Below, one piece after another: positions 8,492 to 16,976 of a stretch of DNA of 64,000 nt (position 1 is the stretch's first letter; every line of letters starts with the position of its first letter). The stretch is from NCBI GenBank assembly GCA_041389725.1, contig JAWKRG010000004.1:744001-808000 (forward strand), given 5' to 3'. This DNA is from Polyangiaceae bacterium (lineage in GTDB: Bacteria > Myxococcota_A > Polyangia > Polyangiales > Polyangiaceae). The notes beneath the pieces are model-generated. The model was not told where the DNA came from. It ran no database searches and saw only the letters and a program-made list of their open reading frames with translations. A program made the translations under genes and the position numbers.

Positions 8492-10216
8492 CTAGGGGCG
8501 CTTGTACACCCAGATCACGGGCACGCCGTCATGGGTGCCGACGTGAACCGGGCTGGTCGTGCCGTAGTCGACCCAGATCTGGTACTCGACGCGGCCCATG
8601 TGTGGCTCATAGTGGTACACCGAGAAACCGGATGACTCGATGGTCCACGACCCTCGAACGTGATCCAACATGCCGTCTTGCACCATCTGCTCCCAGCTCT
8701 GCATTGCCGTGTCGTGCACATAGACCCCAGTTCCTGGCGGGACATGCTCGTTCAGGTAGGGTGCAACGGCGCCAGTGGTGTAGCCCCAGAAGGTTCGGTT
8801 CAAACCCAAGGTGGCTGCGCCTGACGCTCCTCCGACCAACGGGGTGTACGCGCTGAGTCCCCACGGGTGCGACTGCAGCGTGGTGACAATGGGGGCCGCC
8901 ACGACGCTCATCATCAGGCCAGTGCGGAGAGGGATTCCGCCTCCTGCTGCGGAAGCTCTTGGTAGCTTTCGCTGAGCAGCCTGCACCAGAGCGAAGAACC
9001 CCCTGGCCGCAAATAGACACAGAAACGGGTACGCCGTGATCCAGTGCTTGGTGCCACCAAAGATCGGAGTCCCCTTCGACAACCAGGGCGCATAGCTGGT
9101 GAGAATGCACAGTAGCCACATCACGTCAGTGGAGATGCGCGAACGGTCCGCACGAGTCATTCGAGATAGCTCCACGACGCGGCCGACGCGCGCGAGCAGC
9201 CACTGCCAAGGGCGACGTAGGTGCGTGCGTACATAGAGCCCTAGGGAGCCCACCAGCCCGGTCAAGAACAACGCCAGGGTGACCGCCGGCACCGTGCCCA
9301 AGGTCATCAGCCAGGCGTAGGCCAGGGACATGGGCGGCTTCCAGTAGGTCCGACCCAGAAACTCCATGTTGTAGTATTCGTGGTGCATGTGGAAGGCGAC
9401 GTAGTCACCGAGTCGCTTTCCAGTGTCGTGCCAGATCCACGGCCACATCGCGTAGAACACCAGCGGGCCCACCAACCCCATGGCGAAGAGTGCAGTCGGA
9501 ATGCGCACCTTGCCCACCTTCAGCCCGCGCCACAAACTTCGCCCTTTGACGATGAAGAGCCAACCTAGCAATGCTGGCGGCAACAACCACGAGTTGTGCT
9601 TCGTGTTCAGCAACAAGCCGTACAGCACGCCAACGAAAAGCGCGAACAGCGTGCCACGTTCGAGGGAGCGCCAGAATGCATAGGTCGTCAGCAGCCACAT
9701 TGCCGCGACCGGCATGTCGAAGCAGTCCAGGTGCGCGTGATAGAAGACCCGAGGCATCATCGCGAGCAGCACGGCAGCGACGACGCCTGCACCGCGGCTG
9801 ACGGCTCGAGCGCCCCAAAGGTAGGTCACGCCCACCGCCACGCCTGACAGCACCATTCCTGGAAAGCGGAAGGCGTCCCCGGCAGTTGCCAGGATCTTGT
9901 GCTTCTGAAAGAGATAGTAGTGCGAGAGCGCGAACAGGCTTTTGATCAGCGCCGGATGCTCGTGATTCGCTGCCCAGAAGCGATCTACGTTGGGCCGAGT
10001 CATCGCCTGCTCGGGGCTCTGTAGCAACAGCTCGAACCAAGCCTGGTAGCTCCGCGCAGCCTGGAAGTAGAAGCCCTCGTCCCGCGCGTAGCCCAGGGAA
10101 TGACTGGTCATCAGCAACAGCGCAACGTAGCCGGCACCTAGTGCGAGCGCCGTGAGGGGCTCCACCGCGACAGCGACCAACCGCGCTTTGAGCGAAGGCG
10201 AGGTCTGGGCTGTCAT
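8492..10216 (-). CDS. GT39/ArnT-like membrane glycosyltransferase (PMT_2)
   Basis: 574 residues from ATG. The first luminal loop carries the Asp-Glu pair (YARDEGFYF, D46-E47) that is catalytic in GT-C enzymes of the PMT/ArnT group, followed by an HEHPAL motif (~85-90) typical of PMT_2. About 10-11 hydrophobic segments follow, then a soluble C-terminal domain ending in EYQIWVDYG and VIWVYKRP. It probably transfers a sugar from a polyprenyl-phosphate donor on the periplasmic side. The start overlaps the stop of the upstream gene (10213) by ATGA, so the two are translationally coupled. Confidence 0.85.
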   Translation of the reverse strand: MTAQTSPSLKARLVAVAVEPLTALALGAGYVALLLMTSHSLGYARDEGFYFQAARSYQAWFELLLQSPEQAMTRPNVDRFWAANHEHPALIKSLFALSHYYLFQKHKILATAGDAFRFPGMVLSGVAVGVTYLWGARAVSRGAGVVAAVLLAMMPRVFYHAHLDCFDMPVAAMWLLTTYAFWRSLERGTLFALFVGVLYGLLLNTKHNSWLLPPALLGWLFIVKGRSLWRGLKVGKVRIPTALFAMGLVGPLVFYAMWPWIWHDTGKRLGDYVAFHMHHEYYNMEFLGRTYWKPPMSLAYAWLMTLGTVPAVTLALFLTGLVGSLGLYVRTHLRRPWQWLLARVGRVVELSRMTRADRSRISTDVMWLLCILTSYAPWLSKGTPIFGGTKHWITAYPFLCLFAARGFFALVQAAQRKLPRASAAGGGIPLRTGLMMSVVAAPIVTTLQSHPWGLSAYTPLVGGASGAATLGLNRTFWGYTTGAVAPYLNEHVPPGTGVYVHDTAMQSWEQMVQDGMLDHVRGSWTIESSGFSVYHYEPHMGRVEYQIWVDYGTTSPVHVGTHDGVPVIWVYKRP

Positions 10217-11124
10217 CGCGAGTCCGCCGCGAAGCAGAAGTGTCGATTCTGCACGCTGTCGCTGTCGACCTGGAACTCCACGGTCCCGCGCGTGCCAGCG
10301 CTCACCCCAGTCTCGAAATGAAACCCCGCCCAGCCCATTTCATCGCGTTGCACGTGAGTGCCGATGACTTTGCCGTTGACACGAATCTGCAGCCGCACGG
10401 GCGCGCCTCCACCATCGCGCACCAACAGCCAGGGAAGGCCGGCGTGTCCGCGCAGTTCCGGGCCCAGAGGTACGTCATCGAACGCGATGCGCAGGGGACC
10501 CCGCGGCGTGGGGTGCGCATGGATGCAGCGGCGCGGTCGGAAGTCCTGGTCGTCGATGACGGTAGCGCCCACGAGGTATGGCTCTGAAGAAGGGCAAGCG
10601 AAGCGCTGAGCGGGGTAGGTCGGATGCCCGCCAAGGCCGCCGTTGCTGACGCGCGCGTGCACCCACGGGCAAGGCTGCGAGTTTTCCCCAACGGTCTCCC
10701 ACACCCGAGCGTCTTTCAATCTGTCGACGAAATCGATCTGCACATGCGGTGGAACCGGATTGTCGAGCTGGCGTAGCGTGAAGCGCCCGACGCGACGTTC
10801 CTCGGTCACCTGCCAGCCCGACAGCTCACGGTCGTGCTGTCCCAGCAGACTCACTTCGAGCGCTCGCCGATAGCCATCGAGTCCCGGCCGCGCGACGTCG
10901 CGCAGCGGCATCACGGCATCGCCGAACGCGGCGCGGGCCAGCGGTTCTGCCCAAGCTGGCGCCACCACGACGACCGCCTCAGGTGCCTTGGCGCGGCGAA
11001 CCTCGCTGGCAACCTCTCGCCATTCGCTTTCCCTGGGTGCGCGGCGAGCCGCCCAGAATTGCGCTGCCAGTTCGCCCGCCCCCAACAAGGGAATGGCCAA
11101 CCACCACCAGCTCAGTCCGCGCAT
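10213..11124 (-). CDS. Membrane-anchored protein of unknown function coupled to the GT39 gene
   Basis: About 303 residues from ATG 11124; a GTG at 11142 would add six residues. One N-terminal hydrophobic segment (LSWWWLAIPLLGAGELAAQFW) is followed by a soluble, probably periplasmic domain. The C-terminal ~120 residues are beta-rich (RIAFDDVPLGPELRGHAG, VRLQIRVNGKVIGTH, GTVEFQVDSDS), resembling carbohydrate-binding jelly-roll modules attached to GT39 proteins. The ATGA overlap with the GT39 gene implies a shared function, perhaps donor or acceptor presentation. I recognise no named family. Confidence 0.65.
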   Translation of the reverse strand: MRGLSWWWLAIPLLGAGELAAQFWAARRAPRESEWREVASEVRRAKAPEAVVVVAPAWAEPLARAAFGDAVMPLRDVARPGLDGYRRALEVSLLGQHDRELSGWQVTEERRVGRFTLRQLDNPVPPHVQIDFVDRLKDARVWETVGENSQPCPWVHARVSNGGLGGHPTYPAQRFACPSSEPYLVGATVIDDQDFRPRRCIHAHPTPRGPLRIAFDDVPLGPELRGHAGLPWLLVRDGGGAPVRLQIRVNGKVIGTHVQRDEMGWAGFHFETGVSAGTRGTVEFQVDSDSVQNRHFCFAADSR

Positions 11125-11582
11125 GGCCGGCGAGACTGCCACAAGAGCAGGCGGATTCGGGGTCGACTGGCGCTCGGATGCGCCGCGGGACCATTTGGGT
11201 ACGTTGCGCTGCCCCCCTCGTCCTACTCGAATTGCTGATTAGCAACTGTGATCTTTCAAATATGAAATGGCCCCAACCTAGCACCAGCTAACCAGCTGAA
11301 TTTCAACGGAAGCAAGATGGAACGGCCCCTGCATTACCAGGAGACGGCGGTGGGCCGGTGGCCACTTCCGGTTACCCCCGCTGCCGCAGTCTACAACACG
11401 GTACTTAAACGTCCCCCCCCTCCGTTTGGGTGCCGTGTTCCTATTTCGCACGGCGATTCGCGACGATCCCCCCCTCCGTCCGAGTCGCCGTGCTCTTTTT
11501 TGTCCGCCCTTTTGTCAGGGCCCCAACCTCGCCACCATGACCAGCGACATGGTGCTGCAAGCATGAGCTATTGTTCCGGCCC
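11125..11582. other. Divergent intergenic region with leader-type hairpins
   Basis: About 450 bp between the leftward membrane-protein gene and the rightward GT2-CapK gene. It is AT-richer near 11230-11300 (possible promoters), then has two imperfect direct copies of a C7-8/TCCGT element (about 11411-11440 and 11464-11493), a terminator-like hairpin, and a second GGCCCCAACCT box (11269-11279 and 11519-11529). No protein-coding frame is convincing. Confidence 0.6.
11449..11501 (+). terminator. Intrinsic-terminator-like hairpin in the GT2-CapK leader
   Basis: Arm CACGGCGATTCG (11449-11460) pairs over 12 positions with CGAGTCGCCGTG (11481-11492), with one T-G wobble and a 20-nt loop, and six T residues follow at 11496-11501. 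An upstream GCCGTG (11432-11437) can pair with the first half of the left arm and so compete with the terminator. No rightward gene precedes it, so it would end a leader transcript of the gene starting near 11583. An unannotated small RNA is the alternative. Confidence 0.5.
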
Positions 11583-13778
11583 GTGACCCAGCCGGAACTC
11601 ACTGTCGTTGCCCCCTGTTTCAACGAAGAACTCAATATTCCTGAGCTGGTCCGCCGGGTGCTGCGCGTGTTCGACCGGGCCAACCTGAGTGGGGAGCTCG
11701 TGCTCGTCGACGACGGGTCCAGTGACGGTACCCGCGCCGCAATCGAGGCGCAGGAGCGAGCACATCCCGGCCGCGTGGTGGGTCGCTTCCACACCGTCAA
11801 CCGTGGCATGGCGCACGCGTGGAAGACGGGCGTTGCCGCTTCGAGGGCCCCTGTGGTCGGCGTGATCGATGCGGACTTGCAGTACCAGCCCGAAGATCTG
11901 CTCCGCCTCTACAACGAGTTGATGGAGCACAGCATCGACGTCGTGCAGGGCTGGCGCAGCGCTGTCGGTCGTGAGCGTGGGGCCCGCTACCACATCAGCC
12001 GCGGCCTGAACGTCATCTTGAATGCCGCCTTCGACATGGACCTGCAAGACAACAAGAGCGGGTTCGTGGTGTGCGCCAAGGAGGTCATGGAGGATCTGCT
12101 GACCTACCGCGGCAGCTACTACTACTGGCAGTCATTCATCATGGTGGCGGCGCATGCCAAGGGCTACTCCTACAAAGAAGTAGAAACGCTCTTCGAAAAC
12201 CGGCGCGCTGGCCAGAGCTTCCTCGACGGGAACACGGCGCGCGCGGTCAGTCGGACCGTCATCGATCTTGGCAAGGCCGCGTGGGAATACCGGCTCCGAC
12301 ACCAGGTTCCCGACGTCAGTGAGCAGTTCTTGCGCCGGTATCCTGTTCTCGATCGGTCCACCCCCATGAGTCCGGCCAGGACCTTGGAGTGGAAAGCCTA
12401 CCTGGCAGTATTCAACCGAACTCACTGGATGATCACCCGTGACGTGGAGCGGTACTACGATTCCCTGCGCAAGACGCAGTGGCTCGCGCCTTCACAGTTG
12501 CGCGAACTCCAGGACGAGAAGCTGCGTCGGCTAGTGAGGCACGCGTACCGAAGCGTTCCCTACTATCGGCATCGCATGCGCGAAGCCAAGCTCACCCCGC
12601 GTGACATCCGTGGCCAGGACGATCTGCACAAGCTGCCCTTCCTGACCAAGAGCGACGTGCGGGAGAACCTGTATTTCGACATCCTCAGCGAGAATCACGA
12701 CAAGGACCAGGTCCTCCGCATCAGTACCAGTGGTTCTACCGGCGAGCCCTTCGTTTGCTATGCCGACCGCGCCCAACTCGAGTTCCGTTGGGCCGCCACT
12801 CTGCGCTCTCAAGAGTGGACGGGATATCAGTTCGGGGACCCGTGCGTCCGTCTGTGGCATCAAACGCTGGGGATGTCGAAGAGCCAGGCCGTCCGTGAGC
12901 AGTTGGACGCGGCGCTCTCTCGTCGCAAGTTCATTCCTGTGTTCGAGATGAGCGACGAGAAGCTCGATGAGATGGTGCGCGAGATTGCTGCCCACGAGCC
13001 TGTGTTGATGGACGGCTACGCCGAGGCCCTTGATTTTCTCGCACACTACTTGAAGAACCGCGGCAACGTTGGGGTCAAGCCCAAGGCTTTGATGTCGAGT
13101 GCGCAGACCTTGCCTGAGGCTAGCCGCGCGTTGATCGAAGAGGCGTTCGGCTGCAAGGTCTTCGACAAGTACGGTTCCCGCGAGTTCTCGGGCATCGCCT
13201 ACGAGTGCGACGCCCACATGGGGCATCATGTAGTGGGCGAAGGATACATCGTCGAAGTCCTGAGAGAGGGGCGCCCGGCCGCTCCGGGCGAGGTTGGAGA
13301 GGTCGTCATCACGGATCTCAACAACTACTGTTTGCCGTTCATCCGCTACCGCATCGGTGACTTGGCTGTTGCCACGGACCCGAAGGTGGCCTGTCGCTGC
13401 GGGCGCGGCCTACCGCTGATGGGCAACGTCGAGGGGCGAGTGCAGTCCATCATCCAGGGGACCGACGGGCGCTACGTCCCGGGAACCTTCTTCGCCCACT
13501 ACTTGAAGGAGTTCGACCACGCGATCGAGCGTTTCCAGGTCGTGCAGGAAGCGCACGGGGCCATGGTGTTTCGTGTGGTCAAGGGCGGGCGGTATTCGGA
13601 CGACACGCTTCAGGAGATCTTGGCGACTTTCCGCGACTACCTGGGTGACGACATGAAGATCGACGTGGAGTTCGTCGACAACGTCGACATGATCCGCACA
13701 GGCAAGCGCCTGGCCAGCGTGTCACGCCTGGCAGTCGACTTTCAAGCGCGTGCGCCCAGTCGTGCAACGACATCCTGA
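11583..13778 (+). CDS. Fusion: GT2 glycosyltransferase plus PaaK/CapK-type adenylate-forming domain
   Basis: About 731 residues from GTG 11583; TTG 11571 is an alternative start. Residues 1-~240 are a GT-A GT2 domain of the dolichol-phosphate-mannose-synthase/ArnC type: TVVAPCFNEE, VLVDDGSSDGT and the metal-binding DADLQYQPED. Residues ~285-720 match the phenylacetate-CoA ligase/CapK family: a VRHAYRSVPYYRHRM entry helix, the phosphate loop STSGSTGEP, then FDKYGSREFSGIAYECD, LPFIRYRIGDLA and CRCGRGLPLM. CapK proteins occur in capsule loci and are thought to activate carboxylates as adenylates. The pairing suggests coupling of polyprenyl-sugar formation with acyl or amino-acyl modification. 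No frameshift separates the halves. Confidence 0.85.
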   Translation: MTQPELTVVAPCFNEELNIPELVRRVLRVFDRANLSGELVLVDDGSSDGTRAAIEAQERAHPGRVVGRFHTVNRGMAHAWKTGVAASRAPVVGVIDADLQYQPEDLLRLYNELMEHSIDVVQGWRSAVGRERGARYHISRGLNVILNAAFDMDLQDNKSGFVVCAKEVMEDLLTYRGSYYYWQSFIMVAAHAKGYSYKEVETLFENRRAGQSFLDGNTARAVSRTVIDLGKAAWEYRLRHQVPDVSEQFLRRYPVLDRSTPMSPARTLEWKAYLAVFNRTHWMITRDVERYYDSLRKTQWLAPSQLRELQDEKLRRLVRHAYRSVPYYRHRMREAKLTPRDIRGQDDLHKLPFLTKSDVRENLYFDILSENHDKDQVLRISTSGSTGEPFVCYADRAQLEFRWAATLRSQEWTGYQFGDPCVRLWHQTLGMSKSQAVREQLDAALSRRKFIPVFEMSDEKLDEMVREIAAHEPVLMDGYAEALDFLAHYLKNRGNVGVKPKALMSSAQTLPEASRALIEEAFGCKVFDKYGSREFSGIAYECDAHMGHHVVGEGYIVEVLREGRPAAPGEVGEVVITDLNNYCLPFIRYRIGDLAVATDPKVACRCGRGLPLMGNVEGRVQSIIQGTDGRYVPGTFFAHYLKEFDHAIERFQVVQEAHGAMVFRVVKGGRYSDDTLQEILATFRDYLGDDMKIDVEFVDNVDMIRTGKRLASVSRLAVDFQARAPSRATTS

Positions 13779-13853
13779 CGAGATTCGACTGGAATTGACC
13801 ATTCAACGCCGAGCGTCTTTCGCACCAGGCGGTTCGCCGGTACCCTGTCGAAC

Positions 13854-14210
13854 ATGAAACTCACGCGACGGGGATTTTGCTCGGGGCTCTTGGCGGCGAG
13901 CGGTGTGTCGAGCCTACTTTTCGTCGGCGAAGGTTGCGGTAGCGACGACAGTGGCGGCGGGGGCGGCGGTGGCTCAGGCGCCTGCGGCGCGGACATCACC
14001 AGCAACCACGGTCACACGTTGAGTGTCAGTCAAGCGGACGTCACCGCGGGCGTCGACAAGACCTACAACATCCAGGGAGGCGCTCCCCACGACCACACCG
14101 TCACCCTCACGGCCGCACACTTTGCCAGCTTGGCTCAAGGGAAGTCGGTCAGCGTGACGTCGAGTAGCGCCGCGGCGCACGACCACTCTGTCACGGTGAC
14201 GTGCGCCTGA
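13854..14210 (+). CDS. Small Tat-exported His-pair protein
   Basis: 118 residues. The N-terminus has a twin-arginine motif (TRRGFCSGLLAASG) and a signal ending at VGEGC, so a Tat lipoprotein is possible. A poly-Gly/Ser linker leads to an ~70-residue beta-rich domain with three His-X-His pairs (NHGHT, PHDHT, AHDHS) and Cys residues near both ends of the mature part. The His pairs recur at similar positions within two internal repeats (VDKTYNIQGGAPHDHTVTL and KSVSVTSSSAAAHDHSVTV). Metal binding (Cu or Zn) is inferred from these and from Tat export of a folded protein. I recognise no named family. Confidence 0.7.
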   Translation: MKLTRRGFCSGLLAASGVSSLLFVGEGCGSDDSGGGGGGGSGACGADITSNHGHTLSVSQADVTAGVDKTYNIQGGAPHDHTVTLTAAHFASLAQGKSVSVTSSSAAAHDHSVTVTCA

Positions 14211-14251
14211 GAGCGAGTCTCTAGAGCGAACGCGCGCCTCCGGGGTGGGGC

Positions 14252-14328
14252 GCCGCGAACCTTCCGGCGCTGCGCTCTCACGCCGCGGCCAAGCCGCGAA
14301 CCTGCCGGCGTTGCGCTCTCACGCCGCG
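14252..14328. repeat. Two 36-bp direct repeats
   Basis: Copies at 14252-14287 and 14293-14328 differ at two positions and begin GCCGCGAACCT and end CTCTCACGCCGCG. They fill most of the space between two convergent genes. Function unknown; neither copy is followed by a T-tract. Confidence 0.85.
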
Positions 14329-14363
14329 AGCCGAGCCACAGGCCGCTGTCGCCTGCGGGGTGC

Positions 14364-15323
14364 TCACGACTGGGTCGCGAGCCACTCGTAGGTCTTGCGC
14401 AGCCCTTCACTCAGACTCGTCTTGGCCTCGAAGCCCAAGACGCGCTTGGCCTTCGCGGGGTCGCCGACGCGGAAGGTGCCCGCCGTCCAGTCGGCCGAGC
14501 CATGGTCCTTGCCCAACTCGCAGCCAGCGACCTCGAGCATGGTGTCCATCAAGTGATCCACGCTGACGGCGCGGCCACTGGCGACGTTCACCACTTCGTC
14601 GCTCACGTCCTGGGTCATGGCACGCACGGTGGCCTCCACGCAGTCATCGACGTAGACGTAGTCGAGGGTCTGTTGGCCGTCCCCGAACACGGTCGGGCGC
14701 TGTCCCGCCAGCATGCGCTCGAAGCTCTTCACGATCACGGACTTGTAGCCCATGCCGGCAAACTGCTTCGGGCCGTAGATGAACAGGTAGCGCAGCACCA
14801 TGGTCTCGACGCCGTGCGCGTCGGCGAAGTGCCCCAGCACGTGCTCCCCCGCCAGCTTCGTGATGCCGTACACCGTTCGTGGTCGTGGCAGCTCTTCTTC
14901 CACGAAGGGAGCGCCTTGCATGCGCCCGTAGGCGTACAAGGAAGAGCTGAACACAATCTTCTTCACGCCCGCACGGACGGCACGTTCGTAGAGATCGTGG
15001 GTGCCGGTGATGTTCGCGCGGTAGACGCGCGCCGGTGAGTCCTTGCTTTGGTTGTGCTTCTCCGCCGCGAGATGAAAGAGCAGCGTGGCCCCGCTGAGCG
15101 GCTCGTTCAACGCGTCGGGGTCGTCGTTGCCCAAAGTGTGCTTCACCAACTCGACGCGATCCGAAGCTGCGCCCAGGTTCGCCGGGTCGCCGTAGCGCAA
15201 GCTGTCGACCACGACTACGGAAGCCGCCCCGAGCTCGAGCAGCCGCCGCACGAGGTGAGAACCGATGAATCCCGCGCCGCCGGTTACGACGACGCGCTGC
15301 CCCGCTATCTCGTGACTCGCCAC
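14364..15323 (-). CDS. NAD-dependent epimerase/dehydratase (UDP-glucose 4-epimerase-like)
   Basis: About 319 residues from GTG 15323. The frame extends to a TTG at 15377 that overlaps the upstream stop codon, so that start cannot be excluded. The Rossmann motif VVVTGGAGFIGSH lies at the N-terminus, and the extended-SDR catalytic set is present: FSSSLYAYG and YGITK (Tyr-X3-Lys). Further hallmarks are the LFHLAAEKHN strand and YLFIYGPKQF. Chemistry is nucleotide-sugar epimerisation or dehydration in the cytoplasm; the exact sugar cannot be read. It sits directly behind a polytopic membrane gene on the same strand. Confidence 0.85.
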   Translation of the reverse strand: MASHEIAGQRVVVTGGAGFIGSHLVRRLLELGAASVVVVDSLRYGDPANLGAASDRVELVKHTLGNDDPDALNEPLSGATLLFHLAAEKHNQSKDSPARVYRANITGTHDLYERAVRAGVKKIVFSSSLYAYGRMQGAPFVEEELPRPRTVYGITKLAGEHVLGHFADAHGVETMVLRYLFIYGPKQFAGMGYKSVIVKSFERMLAGQRPTVFGDGQQTLDYVYVDDCVEATVRAMTQDVSDEVVNVASGRAVSVDHLMDTMLEVAGCELGKDHGSADWTAGTFRVGDPAKAKRVLGFEAKTSLSEGLRKTYEWLATQS

Positions 15324-15373
15324 TCGCGCCGTGTAGTCGGAATGGGCAGTTGGATCAATCCCCGCGCCCGGGA

Positions 15374-16915
15374 TCAACCGGCGGGGCGCGGCCCGAGGTT
15401 CTCGTACGCTGCGAAGCGCCCACTGCGTCGGACTAGACGAAGGTTGGCGCCCGCCGTGGGCAGTGTGTCGGGCGGGGGCCGGCCTTCGGGAAACGCAGCC
15501 AGGAAGTAGTGGTAGTACGAACCGTGCACGTTGTAGCGGAAGTCCCCTGGCCGCTTGTAGAACGGCCCGGGCGTGCGCCGTGTACGAAAAGCGATGGGCG
15601 TGTTGTCGCTGACCAGCCCCTCGGGCATGTAGCCAGGCTTCTGTGCCTGGTAGAGAAGCAGCGTGTGGCGGATTGGGTAACCGCGGTGCAGACCGTCGCC
15701 CTGATCGTAGACCAGGGGCAGCACGCGCTTGTTCGCCGGGATTGCCTCAATCACGCGATCCAGGTGACGCAGCGTCGCATCGTACCTGGTGAAGCTCTGG
15801 TACAGCTCGAAGCCGCTGAGCGTGAACACGATCAGCGCTGGCGCCAGAAGCAAGAGTCGCGCCCCACGCAGTGGCAGCTTTGGCAGCAGCAACAGCAAGA
15901 ACACGCCCGGCAGCACCAAGCGCGAGTTCGTTGCCCAGTGGTAGTAGGGCTTGAAGGTGTGAGCGGGGGCAGCGAAGAAGAGCGCGAACACCGCGACGGC
16001 CGCCAAAGCGAAGGTCCAGTGGCGCCGCGGCGTGGTCAAGGGTGGACTCGGCAGCGCGGCGCACAGCAGCACCGTGGCGAATACGGCCAGGAGGGCGTAC
16101 TCGTCCCAGTTGCCCAGCTGCACGTCGTTGATCCAAGCGATTCCCTCGCGCAAGTTCTGACTTACGTCGAAGTGCTCGCCCTCGAATTTCGTGCCCTTGG
16201 TCTGCCCTTGGGACCACCACAGCGCCAGCGCAAAGGCGGGCAAGCCGAACAGCCCTCGGCGTAGCACCTGCAGCGGCCTGTGCACGTGGCTCAAGAGCAG
16301 GATCGGCGCGCTGACTGCGTAGGCGGCTGCTACCAAGACGTGGCTCAGGTAGAGCACCATGATCAACACGGTCAGCGTCAGCTCGCGCCTCCAATTGGGA
16401 CGGTCGAGGTAGGACTTGGTGAGCCCGATGGCGAGCACGAACAGCGGCAGCGCGATGACGTTGGACGTGAAGCCGTAGATGAACGGCGTGTTGTAGATGA
16501 ACGGGAACGCCAGCAAGCCGTAGCGCATGTCCCGCCCGAAGCGCGTGAACGTGTACGCGAAACTCAGAGGCAGGGCGATGACGTAGCCGGCAAGAATGAA
16601 ACGATTGGCCGTCTCCAGGTCGGTCAAGGCACCCAGTAAACGGAGTAGCGAGTAGTAGACGACGTAGGGCGGTAGGCCGCCCCGCGCCATGTATTCCTGT
16701 TGGATCACTCCGGGGTCATCGAGGTGACGCCAGATTTGGATCAAGGCCAGGTGGGCCGGTCCGTCCTGCATGGGCAGGTGACGGAGCATGACGACCGGCG
16801 CCAGATACAGCGCTGACAGGGCCAGGTACAGGACCAGGAACGGTCGGTCGCGAGTCAACGGCTTGCCCAGAGCGCGGAACGACGAGCTGAAGAATCCGCC
16901 GACTCTCGCGAGCAT
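15374..16915 (-). CDS. Polytopic membrane protein, GT-C-like, unknown substrate
   Basis: 513 residues from ATG 16915; a longer frame to 17038 runs into the divergent formate dehydrogenase gene and is rejected. There are about ten hydrophobic segments. The first periplasmic loop has RHLPMQDGPAHLALIQIWRH, where MQDGPAH resembles the acidic first-loop motif of GT-C enzymes. The C-terminal ~120 residues are soluble. Placement with the epimerase (4-nt overlap at the epimerase's alternative start) suggests a glycan-assembly role. Family not firmly recognised. Confidence 0.75.
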   Translation of the reverse strand: MLARVGGFFSSSFRALGKPLTRDRPFLVLYLALSALYLAPVVMLRHLPMQDGPAHLALIQIWRHLDDPGVIQQEYMARGGLPPYVVYYSLLRLLGALTDLETANRFILAGYVIALPLSFAYTFTRFGRDMRYGLLAFPFIYNTPFIYGFTSNVIALPLFVLAIGLTKSYLDRPNWRRELTLTVLIMVLYLSHVLVAAAYAVSAPILLLSHVHRPLQVLRRGLFGLPAFALALWWSQGQTKGTKFEGEHFDVSQNLREGIAWINDVQLGNWDEYALLAVFATVLLCAALPSPPLTTPRRHWTFALAAVAVFALFFAAPAHTFKPYYHWATNSRLVLPGVFLLLLLPKLPLRGARLLLLAPALIVFTLSGFELYQSFTRYDATLRHLDRVIEAIPANKRVLPLVYDQGDGLHRGYPIRHTLLLYQAQKPGYMPEGLVSDNTPIAFRTRRTPGPFYKRPGDFRYNVHGSYYHYFLAAFPEGRPPPDTLPTAGANLRLVRRSGRFAAYENLGPRPAG

Positions 16916-16976
16916 GGCCGCGCTTCTACCATATTTCCCATTCCCTCGCGGGCACGCTGTGCAAAGCTTCCCGCAC

